A stretch of 64,000 bases of DNA, taken from positions 310,001-374,000 of the forward strand of contig QYRS01000003.1 in NCBI GenBank assembly GCA_006503535.1. Direction: 5' to 3'. The stretch is from Arthrinium phaeospermum (taxonomy: Eukaryota; Ascomycota; Sordariomycetes; Amphisphaeriales; Apiosporaceae). A program made the translations under genes and the position numbers. Below are positions 1 through 9,990 of the stretch, one piece after another; the stretch's first letter is position 1, and each line of letters starts with the position of its first letter. The notes under the pieces were generated by a model. It was not told the origin of the DNA. It worked only from the letters and a program-made list of their open reading frames with translations, and ran no database searches.

Positions 1-1
1 C

Positions 2-397
2 ATGGGCCTCAACCAAGACGACGCCCAGCAGGACTTCATGATCATGAATGTGTTTAAGAGCTATCAGCGACACAAGGGCACGGGGTCCAACATTGATGTA
101 CCAAACGGCGGAAGGCGGTTACTCGAGAATATGGTCCAGAGCCCAGCCGCTCCACGGCACGTCGCGTACATACAGGGACAGAGGCCTTCTGTTGAAAACC
201 TCTCCGAGTCTCTGGGTGTCCCCTCCAGTAGCCTGCGCGACGAACCTGGTCTTGGCAGCAGCATCCTGAGCGGGCTGGCACCCGGTGTTGTCACCAACAA
301 CCACGCGTCTCCCGCTCCGCCTATGAGCCGGCAAAGCAGCTTTGGCGGTGCTGCGATGTCCCGCCAGGGAAGTGGAAGAGGCAAGCGTCGAGGTTAG
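2..397 (+). CDS. C-terminal part of an unidentified protein (5' truncated by window edge)
   Basis: An open frame runs from the left edge to a TAG at 395-397, so only the last 130 or so residues are present; the ATG at base 2 is probably internal. The tail is Ser/Gly/Pro-rich and disordered-looking, with a repeated M-S-R-Q-(S/G)-S motif and a basic Arg/Lys/Gly terminus. The first 40 residues look ordered and charged. I do not recognise the family from this fragment. Overlapping frames on both strands are shadows of it. Confidence 0.5.
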   Translation: MGLNQDDAQQDFMIMNVFKSYQRHKGTGSNIDVPNGGRRLLENMVQSPAAPRHVAYIQGQRPSVENLSESLGVPSSSLRDEPGLGSSILSGLAPGVVTNNHASPAPPMSRQSSFGGAAMSRQGSGRGKRRG

Positions 398-833
398 ACA
401 CAATCTGGTCCGTTCTTGGCGTCATTGGCGAAATATATGGGGTCCTTCGGAAGAAGTACAACAATGGACATACGGCACAGCGGAGTCTTTGGTGGAGGGA
501 AATAAGGATTTCTGATTTTTCTTATGCGCCTATCATCTGATCGATGCGGCATAGCGAATGGTTTTTTATGGCATATGGCATGACGCAAGGGTCTCTCCTT
601 TTTTTTACTTTGTTCTTTTTTCTTAGTTCGTACGGCACACTTGCAGTACCCAACATACCCAGTAGATGCCCGGTTTAGGATTTCTCAATAACTGATTCTC
701 ATCATTTTTCAACATAATATGAATAAAGATTTGTGATATTGTGCCAATTTTCTCATGCATGACTCGCTTTGTCCATCCCTCAAATTACTCCATACCCAAT
801 AATAACAGACAAAGCAAATCTCTTCAAATCCCT
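398..833. other. intergenic, convergent 3' ends
   Basis: This T-rich stretch lies between the truncated gene on the left and the end of the oxidase gene on the minus strand. An AATAAA-like string near 721-726 could serve polyadenylation. I see no gene. Confidence 0.5.
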
Positions 834-1727
834 TCAGGGCCCGAAGACCAAGGCTCGAACCTCGATGCTCTCCCGCCCCTCGGCATCGGGCCGCGTCCGC
901 GGGTCCACGAAGGCCGTGTGGGGCGTTCTACCGCCCCTGACTTCGGTGCTGCCGCCCTCGCCGTCCAGGCTCGCGCTGTCGAAGCACTCGAGCAGCAGGC
1001 GCTCGCCGGGCGTCATGCCGCTCCAGTAGTACCACTTTTGGTCAGGGTGGTGCGCCACGGCCGCCGTCTCGCCCGTGTAGCCGCCCGGGTAGCGGTGCTC
1101 GACGGGGAGGGCGTCCTCGGCGCGGAAGGAGGCCGAGGAGGCGAAGGCGAGGGGGCTGGACTCGACGGGTCCCGCGTTCGGGCTGCGCCAGATATTGATG
1201 ATGCGGTACCGGGTTCCTCGGGCTAGGAGGGCGGCGGCTTCGTCTTCGGGCAGGTGCCGACGGATGCGTTGCAGGACGGATTTCGGGGTCTGGTCGACGT
1301 GGGCGAGTAGTACGGGGCCGCGTTTGGCGGTGGGGGTCGCGCGGCGGATGGTGTGGTCGAAGAGGACTACGTGGGTGGCGCCGGGGACGTGGCGGTGGAG
1401 GAGGGTGGTTATTTGGGGGTAGTAGGTTTTGGTGATGCTGGTTTCGTCGTCGAAGTTTACTTCTTCCTCGTTTTCTGGAGTATCCGGGGAAGCAAGGGGG
1501 GCAGGGATCGGGAGGAAGGCGTCGTGGTCTAGGCTGAACTCCGACTCCCGGCCCCGGATGTCGTGGATTTGGACCGGTTGCGGGTTGATGGCCAGGTTGC
1601 GCTTCGGCTCGCCGGCCGGGGGGTCTTCGACGTAGTTCACGGCCGTGACGCCGGGGGGCGGGGGGTGGCTGAAGTTTAGGGTGGCGGTTACGGGGCCGCG
1701 GGGGACTGGGGAGGGGGTTATGGCCAT
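834..1727 (-). CDS. AsaB/CmcJ-NvfI-type hydroxylase or desaturase
   Basis: This intronless 297-residue ORF has the layout of the fungal family that includes AsaB, 'GA4 desaturase-like' proteins and CmcJ/NvfI-type oxygenases, which act in small-molecule oxidation. The recognisable parts are the N-terminal P-V-x-A-x-L-N-F start, a central run on histidine, valine and phenylalanine strands followed by H-V-D-Q-T (about residue 140), an I-I-N-I-W-R-S block (about 180), and W-Y-Y-W-S-G-M near 235 followed by a C-terminal R-x-S-I-E-V-R-A strand. Length fits the family (about 280-310 aa). The start codon at 1727 is the first in frame. No biosynthetic partner genes lie beside it, so its substrate cannot be guessed. 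The family call is firm; the reaction is inferred. Confidence 0.8.
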   Translation of the reverse strand: MAITPSPVPRGPVTATLNFSHPPPPGVTAVNYVEDPPAGEPKRNLAINPQPVQIHDIRGRESEFSLDHDAFLPIPAPLASPDTPENEEEVNFDDETSITKTYYPQITTLLHRHVPGATHVVLFDHTIRRATPTAKRGPVLLAHVDQTPKSVLQRIRRHLPEDEAAALLARGTRYRIINIWRSPNAGPVESSPLAFASSASFRAEDALPVEHRYPGGYTGETAAVAHHPDQKWYYWSGMTPGERLLLECFDSASLDGEGGSTEVRGGRTPHTAFVDPRTRPDAEGRESIEVRALVFGP

Positions 1728-3260
1728 GGTTGGCTGGGTTATTTAGGGGCTTGCTAGTCGGGGTTGATGGACAGGTAAAGGGGAGCAAGTTGACTTGTGC
1801 GAAATACCCGGCTTGTGTGAAGATGATTCAGACTATTGTTGGGGCAGCAAGTGTTTCGTCTGATGGAACCAGTTGACTTATACGATACTGGTAACAGATG
1901 ATGATGAGTTGTGTCGTTGTGAGGAACCACAGTCTACAGAATGCAGAAGAAGAATATTATAAGGAAGAAGAAACAGAACGTGGACATCTTGCAGGAATCT
2001 TATATAGATGGCTCAACGAGGTTGAATTTCTAATCAGCGAAGTGAAGATTGATGGACTATGAGTGTATTTGGTAGCTTTAAGATACCAAGATGATTCGAT
2101 CAACGATCACGCAATTCGGAGAAGATGTGCTACTCCCTCATTATTAAGCTTCATCTTCGGAATTTGAAGGGAACCCGATAGGTCATTGGCTCATGGCACC
2201 CTACCTACATACTGTTTGACAAGAAAGGCGTGTCTCGACCGGATGTCGTCATCTGGTTGGAGTAAGTGTTACACCAGGATACCATCTCGTACTGGGGATA
2301 TTTCACGAAAGGCACATTTTCTGCTAGTACGACAGGAACATCTTTTCGCCAGAAAGCACATTAGGTAGGTAGGCCGAAGAATTGCTGGTCAGGCGCATGC
2401 TAATAATGGCATCACTCCGCGATGCTATGACAAAGCAGTTGAAACGGGCTGTCTTAATGGTGTTTTATTAATCAGCAGGGTATGGGATTTGCGGGGAGAT
2501 ATCCTGTGTCGCTCTCTCGAGACAGGGGCCGGGCAGCCGGGGCCGTCTCATCGTTCCGTCTGTGAGCCGCACAGAAGTGCCTCTACTTGTACCTACTGTA
2601 ACAAGATCCCGACTACCTAAAAGTATGGAGCAGTACCTATTTAGTACCAAAGCTCAATACGCTGCCAAATCTCGCGCAATATTTAACTATGCATTTGCTG
2701 AATGCCTCAAGTGGTATATGTGAGTTGTGACCATCATTACAACTGATGACCGCTGTGTCGAGGTTGGCTGGTGATTGTGGACAGTCTCACTGAGCCGCAA
2801 GTCGCCTGGCAGGACTGCACTGACCTCAATTGAACCCCCACTATGTTCCCCCCCTAGACTCAAGCCAGTTAGTGGCCTAAGAAAAAAAGCCAGAGTGGTC
2901 CCTGCAAGGACTTAAACTCGCCCAAGCTATTCCCAATCAGCCAAAGTAAACAAAAAGCCAGAGGTTTTTACGGAGACCGACGTTGAAATTGGGACGACCA
3001 AACCATGTCTCTTATTGCCATCCTCGGTCCATATCCCGTATCCCACCCCTTGTTCATGCCTGTAGCTTGACAATCTACTTTGGCAGTTTGCCATCCGATC
3101 TGCATATTGCGCCGTACTCGTACTTTTCCCTACGACGCGTCCGGATTTCTATGCACGCGCCTTTCAATGCTCCAGGGTAGCGGATCCGCCGGTCTAACAT
3201 CAACAACATAGCCGAGTACCTACACCGACACCGCCCCCGGGCCCGGCCCTTACTTCATCC
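1728..3260. other. intergenic, divergent promoters
   Basis: A 1.5-kb spacer separates the minus-strand oxidase from the plus-strand AT-hook gene and must hold both promoters. The short frames inside have no coding character. No repeats or RNA genes were seen. Confidence 0.5.
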
Positions 3261-6200
3261 ATGGCTAGTTACATCGATCTTGGGTCGTCGCCCGATCCGC
3301 TCGGAGACGACGACGACATGGACCTACTACCCACCAGCTCAATGCGACCGCCGCCGTCGCGCCGAGCCAACACCAAAACCATCAGTACCGGCCACACCTC
3401 CATGCTGTCGATGCCCGACAGCAACAAGTCTCGGTTCAGCGCGCCGCGCACGTCCCCCCGCAAACAGACATTCGAGCTCGACGTCGGCGACGAGCGCTCC
3501 CCGCAGCGACTCCTCGTTACGGTCGAGGCCAACGAGGCAATGGCGAACGCGACACAGCGGAGTGGCACAAATCGGCGCCTGTTCGGCAGTGCGGCGCCCT
3601 CTTCGTCGCCTGCGCGCAGCCGGGGCCAGCGGCGAGAAACAACCACCACGACGAGGGTACCGCTGCGGGGTCTCAGCGACGACGAAGGAGGCGCGCTCGG
3701 GAACGATATGAACACGCCACGCAAGCGCGGTCGGCCGCTGGGGAGCAAGAACGGCACACCTGCCCCGCAGGGTAAGAAGCGAGCCGGCACGCCGCTGGCG
3801 CGCATGTCCCCGGCGAAGACGCGTCAGAGGAAGAACCCGGAATCCGAGATGAGCATGTTCAGCAGCGACGCGCAGCTGGATACGGGTACCGACGCTGTCG
3901 ACCCCGAAGACGAACCGACACCAAAGGCCAAACCCGTCAGAGCGAGGAAAAACACACCGGCGGCAAAGAGGGCTGGCGGCACGCCGGCTGCTGCGTCCGC
4001 GAGTAAACCCACAGGAAGGAAGCGAGGTCGCCCGCGCAAAGCGCTCAACCCGGACGAGATGGCGATGCTCACCAGCGAGATAGACAACCGGGAGATCAAC
4101 TCGGACCTGCTGTTGCCATCAGAAGACCCGAAGATGAACGACGCCCCCTCGGAGATGGAAGCTATACCAGAAGGGAATGAGGAAAGCTATTCTCGCCATG
4201 AGTTGGCCCCGAGTACGTCTCCACCGCGAGATGCGCCTAGGAATCATTCACAGCCACCAAACGAAGAACCACCCTCAGACAATCAAGATATAGCAGACTT
4301 GATTGACCAGCTGGTCAACGAAGGCCAAGAAGAAGAACAACCCGGGAACAACATGTCCTACGGCGCAATGCGCGAGGCTGAGAGCGATGACGAGTCGGAC
4401 GGTGCCCCCGGAAGCGAAGCCACCTACGGCAAAACGGATCCTTTGGAACATGCATCCGACTTCAGTATGATTGCAGTCGAATCGCTACCATCCTTTCAAG
4501 CATCCTTCCAAGCAAGCCAGAACGGTGGCAGCCGCTTTGGGAACAGTCAACAATCTCGGTTTGCTCAAAGCGGTGATGAGACGAATTTCATGATCAACCG
4601 GAGTCTCCGGACTATGAAGAGCAGCGCTCAAGGCGGTGAACCACCACGATTCGCTGAGGGCGGAGATGAGACGAATTTTATGATAAATCAGAGTTTACGG
4701 TCCCTGAGAGGCCCGCCACAGCAAGAAGAAGAATCAGCCCGTCAAGAGAAGTCACAGCCAGTCTCTTCGGCGCGCAAACCAGCTTCATCGGCTCAAAAAC
4801 CGAGTTCATCAGCTCCGAATTACAGCAGTCCTTCGAATTACGTCATGTCAAGTCCGCAAACTTGGTCTAAGAGTCCCAAGAGGCCGAGGCAAACTCCGCT
4901 GAGTCGACAGGTCTTCGGCAAAAAGGCCCCAAATACGGGCGACTCGTTCTCAAGCATACCGGATAGTGTTCTTCGGGACGCAACCCCAGGGAAGGCTATG
5001 GCGAGGCCGACCAATGTGGAACAGCACGAGGCAGAGGATGATGAAATGCATGAGGACTCCTTTTCAGAACTTCCGGATGAAGTGCTGGAAGCTGCAACGC
5101 CTGGGCCATCGACACGAACGGCTAGAAACCCCGGTAGCGCAGATAACCCAGGAAGCCAACTGTTTTCCGCAGATGTCCACTCGGCCGCTCGATCTACTAA
5201 CAATGCATTCGGAGCTACACGGCTACCTACGCCAGACGATACGAATTCCTCGACTACAGGCTCTAAGAACGCCCACGAGGATGAGTCTCGCAACCCTAGT
5301 GGAGAACCATCGACGGCACCTATGGTTTCATCAGACTTGATTATGCGTTCGTCGCCGCCAAGGATAGGAGTACAGCACGCTGAGGACGTGGACATGGAAC
5401 AACCTGCACAATCCGACGGGAATGCCATGGGCACACCGTCACCGCAGAACAGCAGTCCCTCGCCTCAGTATCCTCGTATCACAAAACTGGACTCGCCTGG
5501 GCTCGGTGACCTACTCCAACCGCCCATGTCTACGCGGAGGCCTACCTTGTCCCCAATAGTCCGCGTTGGGAGGAGTCTGCAGCACGTCATGTCCGACAGA
5601 TCTTCGCCAGAGGGCCGAGAAAGCAGTCTTGGCAGTCCTTTCCGAAGGTCAGGAAGCGATTCACGCCAGTCCTCCGTGCAGAAGTCGCCCGTCAACGAGA
5701 AGCATGAAACCTTTCATCAATCCGCGTCGAAGTCGGTCTTCAACCCGATCGCCTCCCTGGCTCAGAATATTAGGGCCAACTTCAGCCAGGTGTCGCAACA
5801 TGGTCCCACGCCTTCCATGACGGGAAGAGCGGATGATCCTTCCGGCGCTGATAAATCTCAGTTACCACCTGCAGCCGACTCATTTAACAAATCCACGGCT
5901 AGTGCACCGTCGAGTAGTCGGAGACATACATTACAAGGGGCGGAACAATTCCCCTTGCTTACAAGCTCCGCCAGGGCCGACCCACCGAGCGAGGCCTTCC
6001 CAGACTGGAACGGTGAGAACAGCAGCCCGTCTGCCCAGAGAACAAGGCGTATGTCTGCACCGAGACAGTTCCCGTCTATGAATTCCAGCAACCTCTTCGG
6101 TGCCCGTGGCGCCAACACCAGTCGAGTGGAGCCGGTTCAAGAGGATGTTGCCAAGGAGGAAGAGATTGAGGACGCACCGATACAGGCTGAGCAGCACAGC

Positions 6201-9200
6201 GATATCCAGCATGAGGATGAGCAGGACTTTTCCGAGTCCGAGCAAGAGCAGTTTGAAGGTGGAGACGATATGGGTTACGACGACGAGGAATCGGACCATG
6301 AACCGGTAGATCAGGAGGAGGAAGAACAAGACGCTATCAACGACCAGCTGCAATCGGAAGCGAACGACGATGAACGGAGTCGAGGACAGGCCGAAGAAGA
6401 CGATGAAGAAGAACAGGATGAGGAGGCCCTCGAGCAGAGTGTAGAGAGGGATGTATCAGACGACGAATCAGAGCATGGAAGGGCTGATGAAGAACCTGCC
6501 CGTGATGATCACATGGAGACGCAGCATGGCTTCGATGAGAACACCGGGGTACAGCATTCGTTTGATGAGAGTCTGGAGTCGCAACCGACCTTCGACATGG
6601 GTGACGATGGAATGGACTTGTGGGATATTGAAGCCTCTCGACCAACCCCGAAATCGACAAAGCTCGTGCGAGCCGAAAAGCGGGCGCGCAGACAGTCACA
6701 AGTAGATGTCATTGCTCGGTCATCTCAGTCTCGAGAGGCCTCCTTACTGCATGGCTCAATCGACGGGGCCCCCTCTCGGCGTAAGGTTCCGAGCCCCTGG
6801 AAGAAGAACACTCGGCGGCTGATTTACCAAGACGACTTCAAGAGCCCGGCGCACATCGAGATGGACGGCAGCACTCAGAGCGAGTCGCCCGAAGAGGAGT
6901 TCTCGCTGATTGCGCAGCTTACGGCTCAAGATGATACCCCTATGCGACAGGAGCAGTCGCGATCTCAGGCTCAGCAAATGCGGCAGGAGAGATTCAGAGA
7001 GGATAATGAGCAGGCAAGTGCCGAATACCCTCGGGGGGATGCCCTGGCACAAATAGAGGAGGAAATGTCTCCTGAGCAGCCTTACCAGGAACGTTCGTCA
7101 CCTTCGCCCGCTCCCGAGCAGCCGTATCAAGAACGGCCGTCACCTTCGCCCACTCCTGAGCAGCCTTATCACCAGCATTCATCACCCTCGCCCGCTCCCG
7201 AACCTGCCAAGGAAACCGAGGACTACTCGTTGCTTGCCCAGCAGAAACAAGAGCAAGAGGTCGCCAAGCCACCAGAGAAGCCGGCCAGACGATCCGGTCT
7301 ATTTGGAGCCTTTGACATAATGTCGTTCTTCTCATCTCCGGCGCCTCTTCCGACGGCTAACACTCCCGGCGGAGCCCCCGAGACTGCCACCCGGCCGGTC
7401 CCCAAACCTTTTGTTCGCGCTCAAGCCCAGTCAAGTGCGGCGAAGTCGCAGCCAGAAGAGCCTCGGTCGGTGCTTCGCGCAACTGGTCTCTTCCCGTCTA
7501 TTCCGCAGAAGACGTTGTTCCAGCGCAGCCCGGCACGCACGATAGACCTGTTCCGTTCTAGCCCGGAGCGTCAATCGAACTTGTCACGCTCCAGCCCAGA
7601 ACATCAAACAGACGGGTCTCGTTCCAGCCCACAACACGAAGCAGACTTACCCCCTGTCAACCCAGAACGCGAGACAAACCTACACCATTCCAACCCAGAA
7701 CGCACAATAGACTTGTTCTCTCCGGCCACGGCTCTTCGATCCGGCGATACGGTCGCCGATACGTATGCCGAGTCGCCTTCCACGCCTGAACGGGAGGAGT
7801 TCCCTCACATACCTCAGAAGCAGAACTTCACACCGCGATCTGGTCGTTCGCGTAACACTGCCTCGCTGTTCACACCTAGCGTTGCACCGTCGACCCCTGA
7901 TCGCGATCGCATGGCTGAAGAAGATGACGCTCCGGAACAGGAAGAGCAAGACTACTACCAGCGTGAACAAGAATCGGACGACTACGAGGGTGACGATGCT
8001 GCCGGTCACGATGATTCCGTCATGACGGTGGAGACGGACTACGAACGTCTGCCACCTCGAGAGCAACCGAGCAAATGGGATAAAAATGCTTCGCCCGCAA
8101 AATCGTGTCTTCGCTCGCCCCTGAAGCCTAAGACGCCAGGCCGGGTTGTCGAATTTGCTGGCAACAGTGACAATAATAGGACTGTGAGCCCGTCGGAGCA
8201 AATCGAGACCTGGATGATGGGGCGGCAAGCGCTCGGTTCTGCGGGCACGGGCGGCAACAGCTTGGGCCAGGGTCGTCCGCGCCCACAGTTTGCGGGATTC
8301 GAAGACGAAGAGGAGGATGAGGAATTCGAACAGGACGATAAGGAGAACTCGCCTTCGCCGCCCAAGGAGAGCAACTACTTCCCGCCCCAATTTGGAGTCA
8401 ACAACAATAGCCAGCGTGCTGTGAGCCCGGCCAAGCCGGAGAACAACCACTTCCCTCTCCAGTTCGCAGGCAACAACAACGGCCAGCGTGCTGTGAGTCC
8501 GGCCAAGGCGGTGGTGGCACCGCCCAATATTAAGATGCCAGCGACTACCATCTTCAGGGCGCCTAATAGCCAGGGTCTGAATGCGGCAAGTGGGATTAAG
8601 CCTCTTATTAGTCTCAAGCCTTTCTCACGGGCTGCTGCGACTAATGGTGGCGGCGCTACGACTGGCACTGGCAACACCAGCAGCATTAGCAGTGCCAGCA
8701 ACGGTACCAGCAACACCAGCGGCACCGGTAACACTAGCAGCGCCGGCAGTACCAACAACGCCAACGTCATCAACAGTGCCAACCGTAGTGACAGTACCGA
8801 GGGCGTTAGCAGTGCCGATCGTAGCGACAGTACCAACGGCATCAGCAGTGCCAATGGCACCAACAGCGACGCCGTCAGTACCGAAAACACCCTGACCTGG
8901 CTCAAGTCGCACTGGATCCACCTCGACGAGCTACTCCAGCTCCGCCGCAACGAACCGGCCAAGTTCCGACAGCGACAAGCGCGGTCCCATGCCGCCGCCC
9001 AGCAGCAGCAAAGCCAAAGCCAGTACGAGCGAGGCTCGAGCGAAGAGCCCCCGGCCTCGGCGGCGCTGCTCGGTAAGGAGGTCAGCGCCCAGGGCGAGCG
9101 CATCCTCCTCGAGGCCTGGCACCTCGAGATCGTGGACACGTTCCGCGACGAGGTCGGCCCGGACCGGTGCTGGGACGAGAAGGCGCTGGCGAAGCGGCTC

Positions 9201-9269
9201 TTTGCGCTCATTGTGGGCGAGGAGCGGCGGAGGCGCGGGGTGAAGGGGAGGGAGGGGGTTGCTGCTTAG
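3261..9269 (+). CDS. very large AT-hook DNA-binding protein, mostly disordered
   Basis: One uninterrupted 2002-residue ORF. Two AT-hooks with the core K-R-G-R-P lie at about residues 154-162 and 253-262, indicating minor-groove binding in the nucleus; similar fungal proteins are annotated only as 'AT DNA binding protein'. Most of the rest is low complexity. There are paired repeats around G-D-E-T-N-F-M-I-N (about 435 and 470) and P-D-(S/E)-V-L-x-x-A-T-P-G (about 570 and 610), a long Asp/Glu-rich block (about 975-1080), P-E-Q-P-Y repeats (about 1270-1315), S-S-P-E repeats (about 1415-1490) and an Asn/Ser/Thr/Gly tract (about 1795-1875). An ordered basic-helical C-terminal segment of about 125 residues begins at L-T-W-L-K-S-H-W and looks like the conserved domain. 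Many S-P and T-P sites suggest phosphorylation by proline-directed kinases. The ATG at 3261 follows a C-rich leader and is the first in frame. Confidence 0.85.
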   Translation: MASYIDLGSSPDPLGDDDDMDLLPTSSMRPPPSRRANTKTISTGHTSMLSMPDSNKSRFSAPRTSPRKQTFELDVGDERSPQRLLVTVEANEAMANATQRSGTNRRLFGSAAPSSSPARSRGQRRETTTTTRVPLRGLSDDEGGALGNDMNTPRKRGRPLGSKNGTPAPQGKKRAGTPLARMSPAKTRQRKNPESEMSMFSSDAQLDTGTDAVDPEDEPTPKAKPVRARKNTPAAKRAGGTPAAASASKPTGRKRGRPRKALNPDEMAMLTSEIDNREINSDLLLPSEDPKMNDAPSEMEAIPEGNEESYSRHELAPSTSPPRDAPRNHSQPPNEEPPSDNQDIADLIDQLVNEGQEEEQPGNNMSYGAMREAESDDESDGAPGSEATYGKTDPLEHASDFSMIAVESLPSFQASFQASQNGGSRFGNSQQSRFAQSGDETNFMINRSLRTMKSSAQGGEPPRFAEGGDETNFMINQSLRSLRGPPQQEEESARQEKSQPVSSARKPASSAQKPSSSAPNYSSPSNYVMSSPQTWSKSPKRPRQTPLSRQVFGKKAPNTGDSFSSIPDSVLRDATPGKAMARPTNVEQHEAEDDEMHEDSFSELPDEVLEAATPGPSTRTARNPGSADNPGSQLFSADVHSAARSTNNAFGATRLPTPDDTNSSTTGSKNAHEDESRNPSGEPSTAPMVSSDLIMRSSPPRIGVQHAEDVDMEQPAQSDGNAMGTPSPQNSSPSPQYPRITKLDSPGLGDLLQPPMSTRRPTLSPIVRVGRSLQHVMSDRSSPEGRESSLGSPFRRSGSDSRQSSVQKSPVNEKHETFHQSASKSVFNPIASLAQNIRANFSQVSQHGPTPSMTGRADDPSGADKSQLPPAADSFNKSTASAPSSSRRHTLQGAEQFPLLTSSARADPPSEAFPDWNGENSSPSAQRTRRMSAPRQFPSMNSSNLFGARGANTSRVEPVQEDVAKEEEIEDAPIQAEQHSDIQHEDEQDFSESEQEQFEGGDDMGYDDEESDHEPVDQEEEEQDAINDQLQSEANDDERSRGQAEEDDEEEQDEEALEQSVERDVSDDESEHGRADEEPARDDHMETQHGFDENTGVQHSFDESLESQPTFDMGDDGMDLWDIEASRPTPKSTKLVRAEKRARRQSQVDVIARSSQSREASLLHGSIDGAPSRRKVPSPWKKNTRRLIYQDDFKSPAHIEMDGSTQSESPEEEFSLIAQLTAQDDTPMRQEQSRSQAQQMRQERFREDNEQASAEYPRGDALAQIEEEMSPEQPYQERSSPSPAPEQPYQERPSPSPTPEQPYHQHSSPSPAPEPAKETEDYSLLAQQKQEQEVAKPPEKPARRSGLFGAFDIMSFFSSPAPLPTANTPGGAPETATRPVPKPFVRAQAQSSAAKSQPEEPRSVLRATGLFPSIPQKTLFQRSPARTIDLFRSSPERQSNLSRSSPEHQTDGSRSSPQHEADLPPVNPERETNLHHSNPERTIDLFSPATALRSGDTVADTYAESPSTPEREEFPHIPQKQNFTPRSGRSRNTASLFTPSVAPSTPDRDRMAEEDDAPEQEEQDYYQREQESDDYEGDDAAGHDDSVMTVETDYERLPPREQPSKWDKNASPAKSCLRSPLKPKTPGRVVEFAGNSDNNRTVSPSEQIETWMMGRQALGSAGTGGNSLGQGRPRPQFAGFEDEEEDEEFEQDDKENSPSPPKESNYFPPQFGVNNNSQRAVSPAKPENNHFPLQFAGNNNGQRAVSPAKAVVAPPNIKMPATTIFRAPNSQGLNAASGIKPLISLKPFSRAAATNGGGATTGTGNTSSISSASNGTSNTSGTGNTSSAGSTNNANVINSANRSDSTEGVSSADRSDSTNGISSANGTNSDAVSTENTLTWLKSHWIHLDELLQLRRNEPAKFRQRQARSHAAAQQQQSQSQYERGSSEEPPASAALLGKEVSAQGERILLEAWHLEIVDTFRDEVGPDRCWDEKALAKRLFALIVGEERRRRGVKGREGVAA
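8651..8890 (+). repeat. imperfect trinucleotide-rich coding repeat (Asn/Ser/Thr/Gly tract)
   Basis: Within the AT-hook gene the DNA becomes a series of AGC, ACC, AAC and GGC codons that encode degenerate S-T-N-G-T and R-S-D-S-T units. Its antisense frame reads as an artificial Val/Gly/Ala repeat and is not a gene. Such a tract is prone to length change between strains. Confidence 0.6.
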
Positions 9270-9990
9270 ACGATTTTCTTTCGTCTGTTGGCAAGAAACG
9301 ATACAAGTGGACGGATGGGAAGAAAACGTTACAGAAGAGACGGAAATCGTCTGTTGTCGGAGCGAAGATGAAGGCGAATTACTGCATTTTGTTCCGGACA
9401 GGGCGTTTTTTGTTTTTGATTCTTCCTTGTTTTTTTTATGACGTCCCAAACGATTGGAGAGATACCGAACTCGTGCGTAAGCGGCATTTGGTGTATTGTT
9501 TTCATTTACAACGGCGTCGAGCATGAAAGGATGCTTTTTGACAAGACAAGACATACAGCAGCATATTGGTACGGCGTTTACTATTATAGGGAGGCATTCG
9601 ATTCAAGAGAGAAGAGAAAGAGGGGTGTGTGTAGGTGTATCCGGTCTGGTTCTGGAGAGGGTGAAACATGGGAGTTTCAGACGCCATACACAGATTGCGA
9701 CTGTATAGTTTATAGTGTCTGGATAAACGAGATCACGAACAATACACAAATAATGACATCAATACTCCTTTTCTCATAATCGTCATGTACGCGATATGTG
9801 TGTTTGGACGTCGTGACCTTTCTCGTCATTTCGGTCTATTCATCTAGTATTACACAATTGCTCTGCGTAGCCCCTAAAGACCCGACCATCTGAATCCGCA
9901 TAAGCAGCCGGCCTATTTCCAGACGATAAGCGTTCTATTCGCTTTGCCTCTTTTCATAACCCTTTCGCTCCAGCCCAGTAGTGATGCCCT
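9270..9990. other. intergenic, convergent 3' ends
   Basis: An AT-rich region between the stop codons of the AT-hook gene and RPN6, which run towards each other. Small frames here are not convincing. Confidence 0.5.

Noticed and set aside
7680..9211. Minus-strand frames of 256 and 278 codons inside the AT-hook gene
   Set aside because: Antisense of low-complexity coding sequence (Leu/Val repeats opposite the Asn/Ser tract); no start context or domain.
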